Of a DNA stretch of 50,823 bases, positions 1 through 8,782 are shown piece by piece. The notes below the pieces were generated by a model. It did not search any database. It was not told where the DNA came from and saw nothing but the letters and a program-made list of their open reading frames with translations. Both the position numbers and the translations under genes were made by a program. Position 1 is the first letter of the stretch, and each line of letters begins with the position of its first letter. Where the stretch lies: assembly GCA_019113395.1 (NCBI GenBank), contig DXHL01000030.1, forward strand, positions 1 to 50,823. Reading direction: 5' to 3'. The stretch comes from Candidatus Rikenella faecigallinarum. Lineage in GTDB: Bacteria > Bacteroidota > Bacteroidia > Bacteroidales > Rikenellaceae.

Positions 1-1826
1 ACGGTCAGTGGGTGCTTAATCATATAGATTTGAGAGGTATTCTCGTTCAATACACCACTCTCGGAGATATTCACCATACCCACTCCGGTACTCCCCTCTA
101 TCAGCGTATTTCCGCTTGCTCCATATATTGAGATAGTTGTGGCAGTCCCATTTTCTTGTGTTATCGTGCTGCCGTCGGCCCCCGGGAAACCGTCCTTGCG
201 GCCCCACTGGTACAACAAACCAAAAGCCTTGTCAGCCTCGGTATCCCCGGCCTGAGGCACATTGCCGTCGTTGTAGGTCTTCGTAGCGCCCAAATTGCGG
301 TCCATCATCACCTTGCCCGGGTTTACCTTCATGTACTCAGGACCATACGTATGTACCTGACCACCAGGAACTATCGCCTTAGAGTTCTCCCCTAACCCAT
401 AGTTCTGGGAACCATCCGGATGATACTCCGTTACCCACACGTGCCAACTCCAAAGTATCTCACCCTCACCATCGTTCGCACTATTATACACTGCTACAAC
501 CGCATTTCCTACTATATTATTAGTGGACTTTACAGTCAGGGTGCCCTTGGCAATGTCCAACTTCACATTGTCGTTCGTCATCATACCCTTCGCATCCTGC
601 CACAAAATGCTCGCACGCATGTTGCTCTTCGGTACCTCGGTCACCCAACCCGCCGTCATCTTCTTCAAATTGAATACCGCGGCTCCTGCATCACCCGAAT
701 TCGGCACAACCATCGCACAGTTGTCCATATACGCATCCACAACCTCCAAACGACTGTCCGCAGTATTTGCACCTACCAAATCAACCGTCACCGTATATAC
801 ATGGTTATGACGCACATTGAAATCACCCATGTTCGTGTTCGGGTCACCCAACAAAATGTTGTACGACACACTCTTCAACTCGGTGTTCTCTACCCCATTG
901 ATTTGAATGTACGAAGCCTTGCCATCCGTCTGAGCCAAAGTACGCTCGGTCATCTCCGTCAAACCCGTCTTCGTATCACGCAAATTCTCAGGCATATACC
1001 ACACAAACTTCTTATACCCACCATCATCCGTCGCAGCCGACAAATCCTCAATCTCATAATCGCGGTGGCTGTCATTGGCACTCGTCGGGAATACACCCGA
1101 TGCAGCCGTGTTGAAATAAATGCGGCTCGCCACATTCTTCATCATCACCTCCTGAACCGTGAAATCAAACGACGACGCAACCTTATACTTCACAATCACC
1201 TTCGCCACCAAACGCTCCATATCAACATTACCAGGCAAGGCAGACGAGGTCACCTCACCCGTGTAAATACCCATCATCGGCAATCCCTGACCCGAGGTCG
1301 GCTTGTACTCCCCTACCAGCTCCATATACATCGCCTTCAACTTCGCTTCAGTTGCCGCATTGCTCGTATCAAACAATCCCTCCTCACCGGTATTCGCAAT
1401 GAAATATATCTTCCCGCTCGGGTCGTCACTCTCGGTCATCTCCAAACGCATATTATAAATAGCGTCATAGCCCACATCACTACCCGACGACTCCGGAATA
1501 GATTCAGAAGTCAAATATACAGGACTCCCCACAATATTCCCATCCGAACCAAACTGAATGGCCCACAGGTCATTAATCTTCGAATCCTCAGCCGTCGTCA
1601 GCTCCGTAGCAGCCTTCGAATCCACTCCTCCCAAAGTCACCATCATCCCGTCTTCCCCACCGTCACCGACGCTCTTCGTCGCCATCGTCGTACTCAACGG
1701 ACGCAAGGCCAACGATACTTCGACCGGAAAATCGTTAGGCTCACCTTTTACAGGGGTCGTGAGAGTCGATTTTGTACACGACCCGAGCATCATCCCGGAT
1801 AGTGCTATAATCAGTAATCTCTTCAT
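1..1826 (-). CDS. FISUMP-domain fimbrillin-like lipoprotein, expressed locus (3' end outside window)
   Basis: The reading frame is open from the ATG at 1826 through 608 codons to the window edge, so its C-terminus is missing. It begins MKRLLIIALSGMMLGSC, a signal peptide with a lipobox and acylated Cys17, so the product should be an exported surface lipoprotein. The middle (about residues 25-490) resembles Mfa/DUF4906-type fimbrial proteins. From about residue 505 (VMMDRNLGATK) it enters a FISUMP (Fib_succ_major) domain. Codon 535 starts the 63-bp repeat shared with the three silent cassettes (FGLLYQWGRKD). The start follows the upstream fimbrillin gene by 60 bp, so the two form an operon. 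A role as a pilus tip or accessory adhesin is inferred. This is the only one of the four copies with a start codon, signal peptide and promoter. Confidence 0.85.
   Translation of the reverse strand, partial: MKRLLIIALSGMMLGSCTKSTLTTPVKGEPNDFPVEVSLALRPLSTTMATKSVGDGGEDGMMVTLGGVDSKAATELTTAEDSKINDLWAIQFGSDGNIVGSPVYLTSESIPESSGSDVGYDAIYNMRLEMTESDDPSGKIYFIANTGEEGLFDTSNAATEAKLKAMYMELVGEYKPTSGQGLPMMGIYTGEVTSSALPGNVDMERLVAKVIVKYKVASSFDFTVQEVMMKNVASRIYFNTAASGVFPTSANDSHRDYEIEDLSAATDDGGYKKFVWYMPENLRDTKTGLTEMTERTLAQTDGKASYIQINGVENTELKSVSYNILLGDPNTNMGDFNVRHNHVYTVTVDLVGANTADSRLEVVDAYMDNCAMVVPNSGDAGAAVFNLKKMTAGWVTEVPKSNMRASILWQDAKGMMTNDNVKLDIAKGTLTVKSTNNIVGNAVVAVYNSANDGEGEILWSWHVWVTEYHPDGSQNYGLGENSKAIVPGGQVHTYGPEYMKVNPGKVMMDRNLGATKTYNDGNVPQAGDTEADKAFGLLYQWGRKDGFPGADGSTITQENGTATTISIYGASGNTLIEGSTGVGMVNISESGVLNENTSQIYMIKHPLT
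162..224 (-). repeat. 63-bp recombination-type repeat, expressed copy
   Basis: On the minus strand this reads TTTGGTTTG...ACGATA and encodes FGLLYQWGRKDGFPGADGST plus I. The same 63 bp occurs at 12504-12566 and 16732-16794 with one to a few mismatches, and partly at 50777-50823. The first 33 bp and last 15 bp are identical in the three complete copies, including third codon positions. A short inverted repeat TGGT-N7-ACCA lies at the TTTGG end. This is the likely crossover region for exchange of C-terminal cassettes. Confidence 0.85.
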
Positions 1827-1886
1827 GATTGTATGCTTGTTTGTTTCTTGTTTCGATGTTTGATTGCTGTCAAAAGACTTTCCCCA

Positions 1887-2924
1887 CTATTTACCCCCCA
1901 TGCTCGTGCTCCACTGCACATCGTCCCACGAACGTATCAACACGGAACCTTCCGGAACGCCCCCCATGTCGGTGTCAATATTCACCTCGTTCCACGAAAC
2001 CACCTTCAAATACAACTCCAACCCACGAGGTGTCACCAATGCCGTAAATTTGTAATTGTTGCCCTTCGTAAAGGCCATCTCGGGCAACTCCGCACTTAAC
2101 TCGTACTCCTTACCGTCTATCGAAACCGTAAAATCGGCCGGTATCGTCCCACTGGCCTTCGGCAAAAAGATTCCACTCCCTACTGCCCCCTCACCTTTCT
2201 GCTGCTCATCGATATACGAAAAGGAACTCAACTCACACACCGAGGTCTCATCACCAACGGTCGGAGTTAAATCACCCCCTATCGTATAATCCGCTGCCGG
2301 CGTCGTAGACATCTTTTTCAACGAAACCTTCCTGGCCGTCAAATCACCACATACCATATCTTCCGACGGAACTACCGAAAAGGTCAACTTGGAACATTCA
2401 TGCTCAAACTCCAAATTCACCGTAGACGACGAACGATTTATCGTCTGACTCCCCAAATAGGAACCGATAAAATCCTCACCGTGGGCCACGCCCTTCACCG
2501 TCTGATTATCTGCCTCCAACTTCCGCGCCGTAGAATAGGCGTAAAAATCATACACCCCATTGTACAACTCCATCCCTTCGGCCACCCCACTCTGCTCTAC
2601 CCCACTGTCATCCACCAAACACGGCACAAAACTCCCATCCTCAATGACCTTATACGTGCTGGTCGCTTTCCAGGTATCGCTACCCAGATTGGGAGCCCCC
2701 TGACCGTCACTCTGACGCTGGTAGGCTACAATACGAACCGTACTTCCCGTCGGCAAATTCACCAAATTCGCTTTCGATGACGATTGTACCTCGATACTCC
2801 CTCCCTGAAAACGTACCGTACATACTTCACTCAAATCACGCCCGTCAACCAGCTGACGACGCTGACACCCCACAACTGCCATTAATGCAGCCGCAAACAG
2901 CAAACTATGTCTTACTTTCATCAT
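1887..2924 (-). CDS. fimbrillin family lipoprotein
   Basis: This 345-residue protein has a signal peptide and lipobox (LLFAAALMAVVGC), so it should be exported and lipidated. The body looks like the fimbrillin / Mfa_like_1 family of Bacteroidales type V pili: a beta-rich sequence, the typical 'GNNYKFTALVTP' strand near residue 285, and the closing 'LKVVSWNEVNIDTDMGG' segment. It is the first gene of the operon and precedes the FISUMP lipoprotein by 60 bp. Whether it is a structural pilin or an accessory or anchor subunit cannot be decided from sequence alone. Start: two adjacent Met codons (MMKVRH); either could be used. A strong promoter lies about 96 bp upstream. Confidence 0.8.
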   Translation of the reverse strand: MMKVRHSLLFAAALMAVVGCQRRQLVDGRDLSEVCTVRFQGGSIEVQSSSKANLVNLPTGSTVRIVAYQRQSDGQGAPNLGSDTWKATSTYKVIEDGSFVPCLVDDSGVEQSGVAEGMELYNGVYDFYAYSTARKLEADNQTVKGVAHGEDFIGSYLGSQTINRSSSTVNLEFEHECSKLTFSVVPSEDMVCGDLTARKVSLKKMSTTPAADYTIGGDLTPTVGDETSVCELSSFSYIDEQQKGEGAVGSGIFLPKASGTIPADFTVSIDGKEYELSAELPEMAFTKGNNYKFTALVTPRGLELYLKVVSWNEVNIDTDMGGVPEGSVLIRSWDDVQWSTSMGGK

Positions 2925-3019
2925 TCCCGCGTTTTTACCTACTCAAATAGCTACAAATCAACACACTAATCCAAAAACCTCACGTAACTATCCAGTTCGA
3001 TTTAATACTAATTGTGTCA

Positions 3020-3051
3020 CAAATGTAGAAAAGGAAATTATAACAAACAAA
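3020..3051 (-). promoter_or_regulatory. Bacteroidota-type promoter of the fimbrial/FISUMP operon
   Basis: The minus strand shows TTTG (3048-3051), a 20-base spacer and TACATTTG (3020-3027), an exact match to the -33/-7 consensus. Transcription would start near 3013, giving a leader of about 90 nt. The surrounding 2925-3314 gap is AT-rich and holds no gene. I see no long inverted repeats flanking the promoter, so it does not look invertible. Confidence 0.75.
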
Positions 3052-3255
3052 TAAAAACTGACTTAAATAAACTTTTTTTACGGATTTCTCACCTCGCATT
3101 CCCCGCTCATTTCCCAACTCTTGGATTTTGAATAACTCACTCTTATACTTTCCGTAGAAGATTTTTCAACCCAACTCCAAATTCCCTGAGTGTCATCCTA
3201 AACCTGACACCATACCACCACCGACTACAGCGTTCCGACACCAACCAAGCACAAA

Positions 3256-3284
3256 AACCCGGCCGAATGACTCCGACCGGGTTC
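3256..3284 (-). terminator. terminator after the DoxX gene
   Basis: The minus strand forms a stem of ACCCGGTCGG with CGGCCGGGT around a short loop, followed by TTTTTG. It lies 30 bp past the DoxX stop codon. Confidence 0.6.
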
Positions 3285-3314
3285 CCCTTCTTGATTAAAT
3301 ACTTTATAATGGCC

Positions 3315-3752
3315 CTATGCCTCGGGACGACGCGATACCCTACCTATCAAATAGTCTATCGAACAGCGCCCCGGACCAGCAGCCAATATAACTATATACA
3401 TTCCTATATATAATAATGGAAGTTCTATGCTCCCCAAACTCATCACGTCATGTGTCGTTATGGCCATCACCATGCCGAAAATCAACGGAAGAACCGCAAA
3501 ACGGGTCAGAAAACCGCTGATGACCAGCAACGAACATCCCACCTCGACCAAAATTATCATCACCAACGACATCGCCGAACCCCAACCTATCGGGTCCGGA
3601 AAACCCTCACGCAGAGCCGTAAAATTCTCCAGCTTCGCAACCCCATGCGTCAGCATCATCCCTCCCGCCAACAATCGCAGCAGAAGCAATCCAAAATTGA
3701 CATAGCGCTCCGACAACAAAAAACGAAGCAATCTGTTTTCACTCGTTTTCAT
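3315..3752 (-). CDS. DoxX family membrane protein
   Basis: A 145-residue integral membrane protein from the ATG at 3752 (MKTSENRLL); an in-frame ATG 24 bp upstream is possible but less typical. Four hydrophobic segments are visible (LLLLRLLAGGMMLTHG, AMSLVMIILVEVGCSLLVI, FAVLPLIFGMVMAI, LPLLYIGMYIVILAAG). The first contains the 'RLLAGGMMLTHGVAKL' pattern typical of DoxX, and the protein ends with the family's GPGRCSIDYLI motif. DoxX proteins are small inner-membrane proteins linked to quinone or thiol redox chemistry; no specific role is evident here. It stands alone, divergent from the antiporter gene. Confidence 0.85.
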   Translation of the reverse strand: MKTSENRLLRFLLSERYVNFGLLLLRLLAGGMMLTHGVAKLENFTALREGFPDPIGWGSAMSLVMIILVEVGCSLLVISGFLTRFAVLPLIFGMVMAITTHDVMSLGSIELPLLYIGMYIVILAAGPGRCSIDYLIGRVSRRPEA

Positions 3753-3962
3753 TTCCCTTATCCGGTCAATCGGCATTCACATCCGAGATTCTACTTAAGT
3801 ATTCAATCATGCTCAAACAGTCATCTAGCAAAAAACATGCCACATACTGACAAAAAAATAGCCAAAAACTAACAATCCTACACCCGTACTCTCCTTTCTT
3901 TTTCCTATATTGCACCTTATCCTATAGGAAACGACAATCAACCCTCTATCCCGATTCAGACC

Positions 3963-6062
3963 ATGACACTTCTCGATATTACACTCACACTACCCCTCGA
4001 AAACCCCGTCCTCAAATTCCTCCTTATCCTTATTATTATCCTCGCAGCCCCCATTCTGCTCAATAAAATCCGAATCCCTCACCTCCTCGGCCTTATTATC
4101 GCCGGAGCCGTCATCGGCCCCCACGGATTCAACCTCATGGAGCGCGACAGCAGCATCATTATGTCGGGAACCGTCGGACTCCTCTATATCATGTTTCTGG
4201 CGGGACTCGAAATCGACATTGCCGACTTCAAGAAAAACAGCTGGCGCAGCCTTATCTTCGGCCTGTATACCTTCTGCGTCCCCATGGCCATCGGGATAGC
4301 CGCCGGACTCTACCTGCTCGACTTCAACCTGATGACCTCCATCCTCCTGGCCAGCATGTTCGCCTCCCACACCCTTATCACCTACCCCATCATCAGCAAA
4401 CTCGGCGTACAGAAAAATCCCGCCGTCACCATCACCGTCGGCGGTACCATGATTACCGACACTCTGGCCCTGCTCGTGCTGACCATCATTGTGCGCCTCT
4501 CGAACGGAGCCGTGGACAACAGTTTCTGGATTCGGTTGGGGGTATCCATGGTGCTCTTCTCCTCTATTATCCTGATTTTGTTTCCGCTGCTGGGACGATG
4601 GTTCTTCAAACGGTTCCACGACAACATCTCGCAATATATCTTTGTTTTGGCCATCGTCTTCTTGGGAGCCATTCTGGCCGAAGCGGCCGGCATCGAATCC
4701 ATCATCGGAGCATTTCTCGCTGGATTGGCCATGAACCGCCTGATACCCCGCACATCACCGCTGATGAACCGAATCGAATTTGTGGGCAATGCGATTTTTA
4801 TTCCGTTTTTCCTGATTGGTGTCGGGATGCTGATTGACTATCGCGCCTTTTTCAAGGATTTCGAAACCATCAAAGTAGCGGCCGTCATGACCGTGGTGGC
4901 CATTGTAGCCAAATACGTGGCGGCCTACGCTACCCAAAAGTCATTCCATTACAGTGTAGACCAACGGCGCCTCATCTTCGGACTGAGCAACTCCCAGGCG
5001 GCCGCTACGCTGGCCGCCGTGATGGTGGGTTACAGCATCATCACCGGCCACACGGCCGATGGAGAGCCCATTCGCCTGTTGAACGAGAGTGTGCTGAACG
5101 GGACCATTCTGATGATTTTGATAACCTGCACCGTATCGTCGTTTGTCACGCAGCGGGGAGCCCGCAACATTGCCCTGGAGGAGGCGTCACGTTCGACCGA
5201 CGAACACGAACGAAATCGGGAGAACCAGGAGCGCATCCTGATACCCGTCAGCCACCCCGAGACCGCCGAAGAGTTGGTACACCTGAGCGTCACCCTGAAG
5301 TCGAAGGGGAATCGGACAGGACTGTATGCGCTGCACGTGGTAGCCAACGAACAGGCGGCCAGCGGGGCAGACCGACAGGGCAGACGACTGCTGGAAAAGG
5401 CCGTGGTCACCGCCTCGGCCACGGACAACACCATGCAGGAGTTGCTGCGTTACGATTCGGATGTGGCCAATGCGATAGTAAGCACCATCCACGAACAGAA
5501 GATTACCGACCTGATACTGGGACTGCGCCCGGCCATAACGGCCGACGAGCGGATGCTGTTCCCCACAGCGACCACCGAGAACATTCTCTCTCAGAATAAC
5601 ATTACCACACTGGTCTATAAACCATCCCAGCCCCTTTCAACCGTCAGCCGCATACTGGTATTCGTGCCCGAACGGGCCGAGAATGAGTTGGGTTTTGCCT
5701 TATGGATGATGAAGGTATGGAACATGGGACGGAACACCAATACCAAAGTGGTGTTTTATGCTCCGGCCCATACTTTGAGCCGCATTCAGGCCATCCATGC
5801 CGAGCAGCCCATCGAAGCAGAATTCCATGAATTTGACAACTGGGACGATTTTCTGATACTCTTCCGCGAGGTTCGTGCCAACGACCTGTTGCTGGCCGTT
5901 CTGAGTCGTCGTGGAGGAGCCTCTTATCATAAAAACATGAATCAGGTGGCCGAGTATCTGAACAAGTATGCCCACACAAACAGTTTTATCCTGATATACC
6001 CCGCGCAACAAAATGCGCCGCAGAACGGGGATTTGAACAACCCCTCTCTGCTGTTGGGCTAA
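3963..6062 (+). CDS. CPA2 cation:proton antiporter with C-terminal universal-stress-type domains
   Basis: A 699-residue protein. Residues 1-400 form a Na+/H+-exchanger (KefB/GerN-like, CPA2) domain of about 12 membrane segments, including LLGLIIAGAVIGPHG and the GLEIDIADF stretch. Residues about 420-690 are soluble and resemble tandem UspA-like modules (RILIPVSHPETAEEL at 420; SRILVFVPERAENELGFALW at 560), the usual arrangement in Bacteroidota antiporters. It should exchange K+ or Na+ for protons at the inner membrane with cytoplasmic nucleotide or stress sensing. The next gene starts 70 bp downstream on the same strand, so co-transcription is likely. Confidence 0.9.
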   Translation: MTLLDITLTLPLENPVLKFLLILIIILAAPILLNKIRIPHLLGLIIAGAVIGPHGFNLMERDSSIIMSGTVGLLYIMFLAGLEIDIADFKKNSWRSLIFGLYTFCVPMAIGIAAGLYLLDFNLMTSILLASMFASHTLITYPIISKLGVQKNPAVTITVGGTMITDTLALLVLTIIVRLSNGAVDNSFWIRLGVSMVLFSSIILILFPLLGRWFFKRFHDNISQYIFVLAIVFLGAILAEAAGIESIIGAFLAGLAMNRLIPRTSPLMNRIEFVGNAIFIPFFLIGVGMLIDYRAFFKDFETIKVAAVMTVVAIVAKYVAAYATQKSFHYSVDQRRLIFGLSNSQAAATLAAVMVGYSIITGHTADGEPIRLLNESVLNGTILMILITCTVSSFVTQRGARNIALEEASRSTDEHERNRENQERILIPVSHPETAEELVHLSVTLKSKGNRTGLYALHVVANEQAASGADRQGRRLLEKAVVTASATDNTMQELLRYDSDVANAIVSTIHEQKITDLILGLRPAITADERMLFPTATTENILSQNNITTLVYKPSQPLSTVSRILVFVPERAENELGFALWMMKVWNMGRNTNTKVVFYAPAHTLSRIQAIHAEQPIEAEFHEFDNWDDFLILFREVRANDLLLAVLSRRGGASYHKNMNQVAEYLNKYAHTNSFILIYPAQQNAPQNGDLNNPSLLLG

Positions 6063-6132
6063 CCGTTTTACCGTCGGAGCGCAACGCGCACCTACCCTAC
6101 CCTGGTAATTTATTGATACAACTCCCTTTTAT

Positions 6133-7176
6133 ATGTTGAGCCGCACGGACCGTTATAACCCATTCTTTCGCCAACTGCTCTTTTTGGCCATTTTAATTGG
6201 CCTGGGGGTGATTATCTTCTGGCAGCTGAGCTTCTTTGTCGGTGCTTTTTTGGGAGCAACCACTCTGTACATTGTCCTTCGGAAAGTTCTGTTCCACATG
6301 ACCGAACGATGGCGGTGGAAACGTTGGATAGCTGCCGTCGTACTTCTGCTGGTTGTCTGTGCCGTAATGCTGGGAGCGGGCTATCTGATTTTCGAAGTGG
6401 TGGCCTCGGAGATTCCGGCCGTCAATTCCGCCCTGCTGCTCAAAGGGTTTGAGGTCATCCAGACCAAAATCAACGACCTGTTCGGATACACGCTGGTGCC
6501 GGCAAAACTGTTGGCCGAGTCGCGCGTTTTTATCACGCGCCTCGTCTCGATGCTGATTAACACCACCTACAGCTTCGCGGCCAACAACCTGATGATGCTC
6601 GTCATACTCTACTTCATGCTGGTCGGCGGACGTTCCATGGAGGCCGTGTTATTCCGATATGCGCCCTTCAGCGGTCGCAGCCTGAAACTGGTGCGGCGCG
6701 AGGCTAAACAGATGATATTCGGCAATGCGATAGGTATTCCCGTGGTGATGCTCGCCCAGTCGGTGACTGCCGCGCTCTTCTACTGGATTGTAGGGCTCGA
6801 CAACATCCTCTTTTGGGCCTTTCTGACGGGTGTTTTCGGTCTGGTTCCGATGCTGGGGACAGCACTCGTGACTGTTCCGCTGGGCATCTACCTGCTGGCA
6901 ACGGGAGCCATGTGGCAGGGCATCGTGATGTTGATTGGCGCCGTGGTGGTGATTGCCAACGTGGACAATCTGTGCCGCATATTTTTAATGAAACGCGCCG
7001 CGGACACCCATCCGTTGATAATTATCTTCGGCGTAGTGCTGGGGATACCGCTGTTCGGATTTTGGGGGATTATTTTCGGGCCGTTGCTGATTTCGGGTTT
7101 CCTGCTGCTGATTCGCATCTACTACCTCGAATACCGCCTGCTCCGAAACGACACCCCTCCCCCGTCTGAGGCATAA
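6133..7176 (+). CDS. AI-2E family transporter
   Basis: A 347-residue multi-pass membrane protein of the AI-2E/TqsA-like family (PF01594). Eight or so hydrophobic segments are visible, with an amphipathic region between them (residues 85-125) and the family's typical C-terminal block 'GVVLGIPLFGFWGIIFGPLL' near residue 300. Members include Na+/H+ antiporters and signal or metabolite exporters; the substrate here is unknown. It lies 70 bp behind the cation antiporter, suggesting a joint role in ion homeostasis, and is followed by a bidirectional terminator. Confidence 0.87.
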   Translation: MLSRTDRYNPFFRQLLFLAILIGLGVIIFWQLSFFVGAFLGATTLYIVLRKVLFHMTERWRWKRWIAAVVLLLVVCAVMLGAGYLIFEVVASEIPAVNSALLLKGFEVIQTKINDLFGYTLVPAKLLAESRVFITRLVSMLINTTYSFAANNLMMLVILYFMLVGGRSMEAVLFRYAPFSGRSLKLVRREAKQMIFGNAIGIPVVMLAQSVTAALFYWIVGLDNILFWAFLTGVFGLVPMLGTALVTVPLGIYLLATGAMWQGIVMLIGAVVVIANVDNLCRIFLMKRAADTHPLIIIFGVVLGIPLFGFWGIIFGPLLISGFLLLIRIYYLEYRLLRNDTPPPSEA

Positions 7177-7191
7177 TTCCCACGGAAACAA

Positions 7192-7229
7192 ATAACGGGG
7201 ATTTATCAAAATGATAAACCCCCGTTATC
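7192..7229. terminator. bidirectional terminator between the AI-2E gene and tRNA-Asp
   Basis: ATAACGGGGATTTATC pairs with GATAAACCCCCGTTAT around a short AAAAT loop. It serves the plus-strand permease and the minus-strand tRNA. Confidence 0.6.
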
Positions 7230-7241
7230 AGACAAAGATTG

Positions 7242-7315
7242 CGGTGCGGACGAGACTCGAACTCGCGACCCCCTGCGTGACAGGCAGGTATTCTAACCAG
7301 CTGAACTACCGCACC
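7242..7315 (-). tRNA. tRNA-Asp(GTC)
   Basis: The minus strand folds as a cloverleaf: acceptor GGTGCGG with CCGCACC, anticodon stem CCTGC/GCAGG with GTC in the loop, T arm GGTTCGAGTC-like (GAGTTCGAGTCTC), discriminator G as expected for tRNA-Asp. CCA is not encoded. Confidence 0.95.
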
Positions 7316-7386
7316 GTGCTTTTCGAATGCAGTGCAAAGGTAAACAATTCTTCGTTACCCGCAAATAATTATGCGATTTTTTCGCA

Positions 7387-7926
7387 TCAGGGCTTGAAAA
7401 ACGAGAACTGCACACTGCCATAACTTCTTTGTTGATAGAAGTTTGGATGGTCCGAAAAATTTTTCTCAGCCGAGTGCTCCAGAATGAAAATTCCCTCTTC
7501 ACGCACGAAACCACCACCCAAAACCAACTCAGGCAGCTGTTCCACCCCTTCCATATCGTAAGGCGGGTCGGCAAAAACGATGTCAAATGCTTCACCACCA
7601 GCCATACTCTTCAGGTAGACAAACACATTGGTCTTGATGCTCTGAATCTGCCTGAAGTCCAACTCACGAGCCGTATCCGCAATAAAGCGTTGATGGAGCG
7701 GATTCATTTCCACTGACACCACCCGACGAGCACCTCGCGAAGCGAATTCATAGCTTATCGAACCCGTACCCGAAAAGAGGTCCAGCACATCGACCGTCTC
7801 CAGGTCATAGAGATTTTGAAGGACATTAAAAAGATTCTCCTTGGCAAAGTCAGTCGTAGGCCGCGCTCTGAAATTACGCGGCGGAACGATTTGCCGCCGC
7901 CGTCTGACACCTCCTACAATGCGCAT
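7387..7926 (-). CDS. rsmD: 16S rRNA (guanine(966)-N(2))-methyltransferase RsmD
   Basis: A 179-residue protein of usual RsmD length. It opens MRIVGGVRRRRQIVPP, carries the SAM-binding motif DLFSGTGSISYEFASRGA at residues 49-66 and the N6/N2-methyltransferase catalytic motif DPPYDM near residue 120. It should methylate G966 of 16S rRNA during small-subunit assembly. It overlaps the end of the upstream DUF3822 gene by 13 bp, a pairing common in Bacteroidales. Confidence 0.93.
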   Translation of the reverse strand: MRIVGGVRRRRQIVPPRNFRARPTTDFAKENLFNVLQNLYDLETVDVLDLFSGTGSISYEFASRGARRVVSVEMNPLHQRFIADTARELDFRQIQSIKTNVFVYLKSMAGGEAFDIVFADPPYDMEGVEQLPELVLGGGFVREEGIFILEHSAEKNFSDHPNFYQQRSYGSVQFSFFKP

Positions 7927-8660
7927 ATCTCCCGAACCCGTTGATGGTTATAGAATTTGATATCGCGCGCATCGACCTCCGCAAAATAGCGCCCGAAAAA
8001 TCCGCTCAGACGTTCAGCGCCCTCTCCCGTCAGTATCAACCGATAGGTTGTAAATCCGTCGTGTTTGAGGAGTTTTTGAATATAGTAGAGCATCTCTTCG
8101 GGGGTTTCGACACGCAATGTTTCTGCTGCATACAATCCCGTATGGCAGATGGTCAGATGGACCCATTCGCCATCGAGGATGGCATGGATAGTATTTGCCG
8201 GCGTCGCATCAAGTTCCAGGAGGAGCGGGTGGTAAAAGAGTGCGCCCGGATAGAGTTGCAGGATTCCTGCGGCCATTCCGGCATCGACCTGCCACACGGC
8301 CGCTGCCTGCCCCGACAACAAGTTGTTGGAAAGCGTTGTCATCCCCGGCACAAACATATTGGCCGCTTTCAGATACTGTTCGGCTCGCTCCGCTTCAAAG
8401 AGCGGCTGAGGAATGAGCAGAACATTATCGGTAGCACAACCGACAAAGACCCTGCGCAACGGAGGTGTTGGAGCGGTCAGCATGGGTTCCCGCGCGAGAA
8501 TAGCCGCCATGTCCGTATCCCGATAGGCAACGGAGCGCAAAATCGCCTCACCGCCCATTCCGGGAGCGATGTCGAAGACCACAAAAGAAAATCCATTCAG
8601 CTCCAGCTGAATGGATAATTCTCGATTACGTGTATAGTGTTGAGCTACTTCTTGCATCAT
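7914..8660 (-). CDS. DUF3822 family protein
   Basis: A 248-residue soluble protein matching the Bacteroidota family DUF3822, which begins with the 'ELSIQLELNGFSFVVFD' strand seen here at residues 14-30. The family has an actin-like/ASKHA-type look but no assigned function. Its 3' end overlaps rsmD by 13 bp, so the two are translationally coupled. Start chosen at MMQEVAQ; the second Met is equally possible. Confidence 0.8.
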   Translation of the reverse strand: MMQEVAQHYTRNRELSIQLELNGFSFVVFDIAPGMGGEAILRSVAYRDTDMAAILAREPMLTAPTPPLRRVFVGCATDNVLLIPQPLFEAERAEQYLKAANMFVPGMTTLSNNLLSGQAAAVWQVDAGMAAGILQLYPGALFYHPLLLELDATPANTIHAILDGEWVHLTICHTGLYAAETLRVETPEEMLYYIQKLLKHDGFTTYRLILTGEGAERLSGFFGRYFAEVDARDIKFYNHQRVREICAL

Positions 8661-8782
8661 TATGGGGTATTCGTCACATCACCGTACCACAGAGGAGAGC
8701 ACGCCCATTCTCATCATATCCACCTCTCCCACTCGGCACACCTATTCAGTTGCGGTATCCCTCCCGCAGAGCGAAAGAGGGA

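Noticed and set aside
420-1802. A 460-codon plus-strand open frame
   Set aside because: It is the antisense shadow of the FISUMP lipoprotein; its translation is a low-complexity His/Arg/Ile-rich sequence, while the minus strand gives a signal peptide and family motifs.
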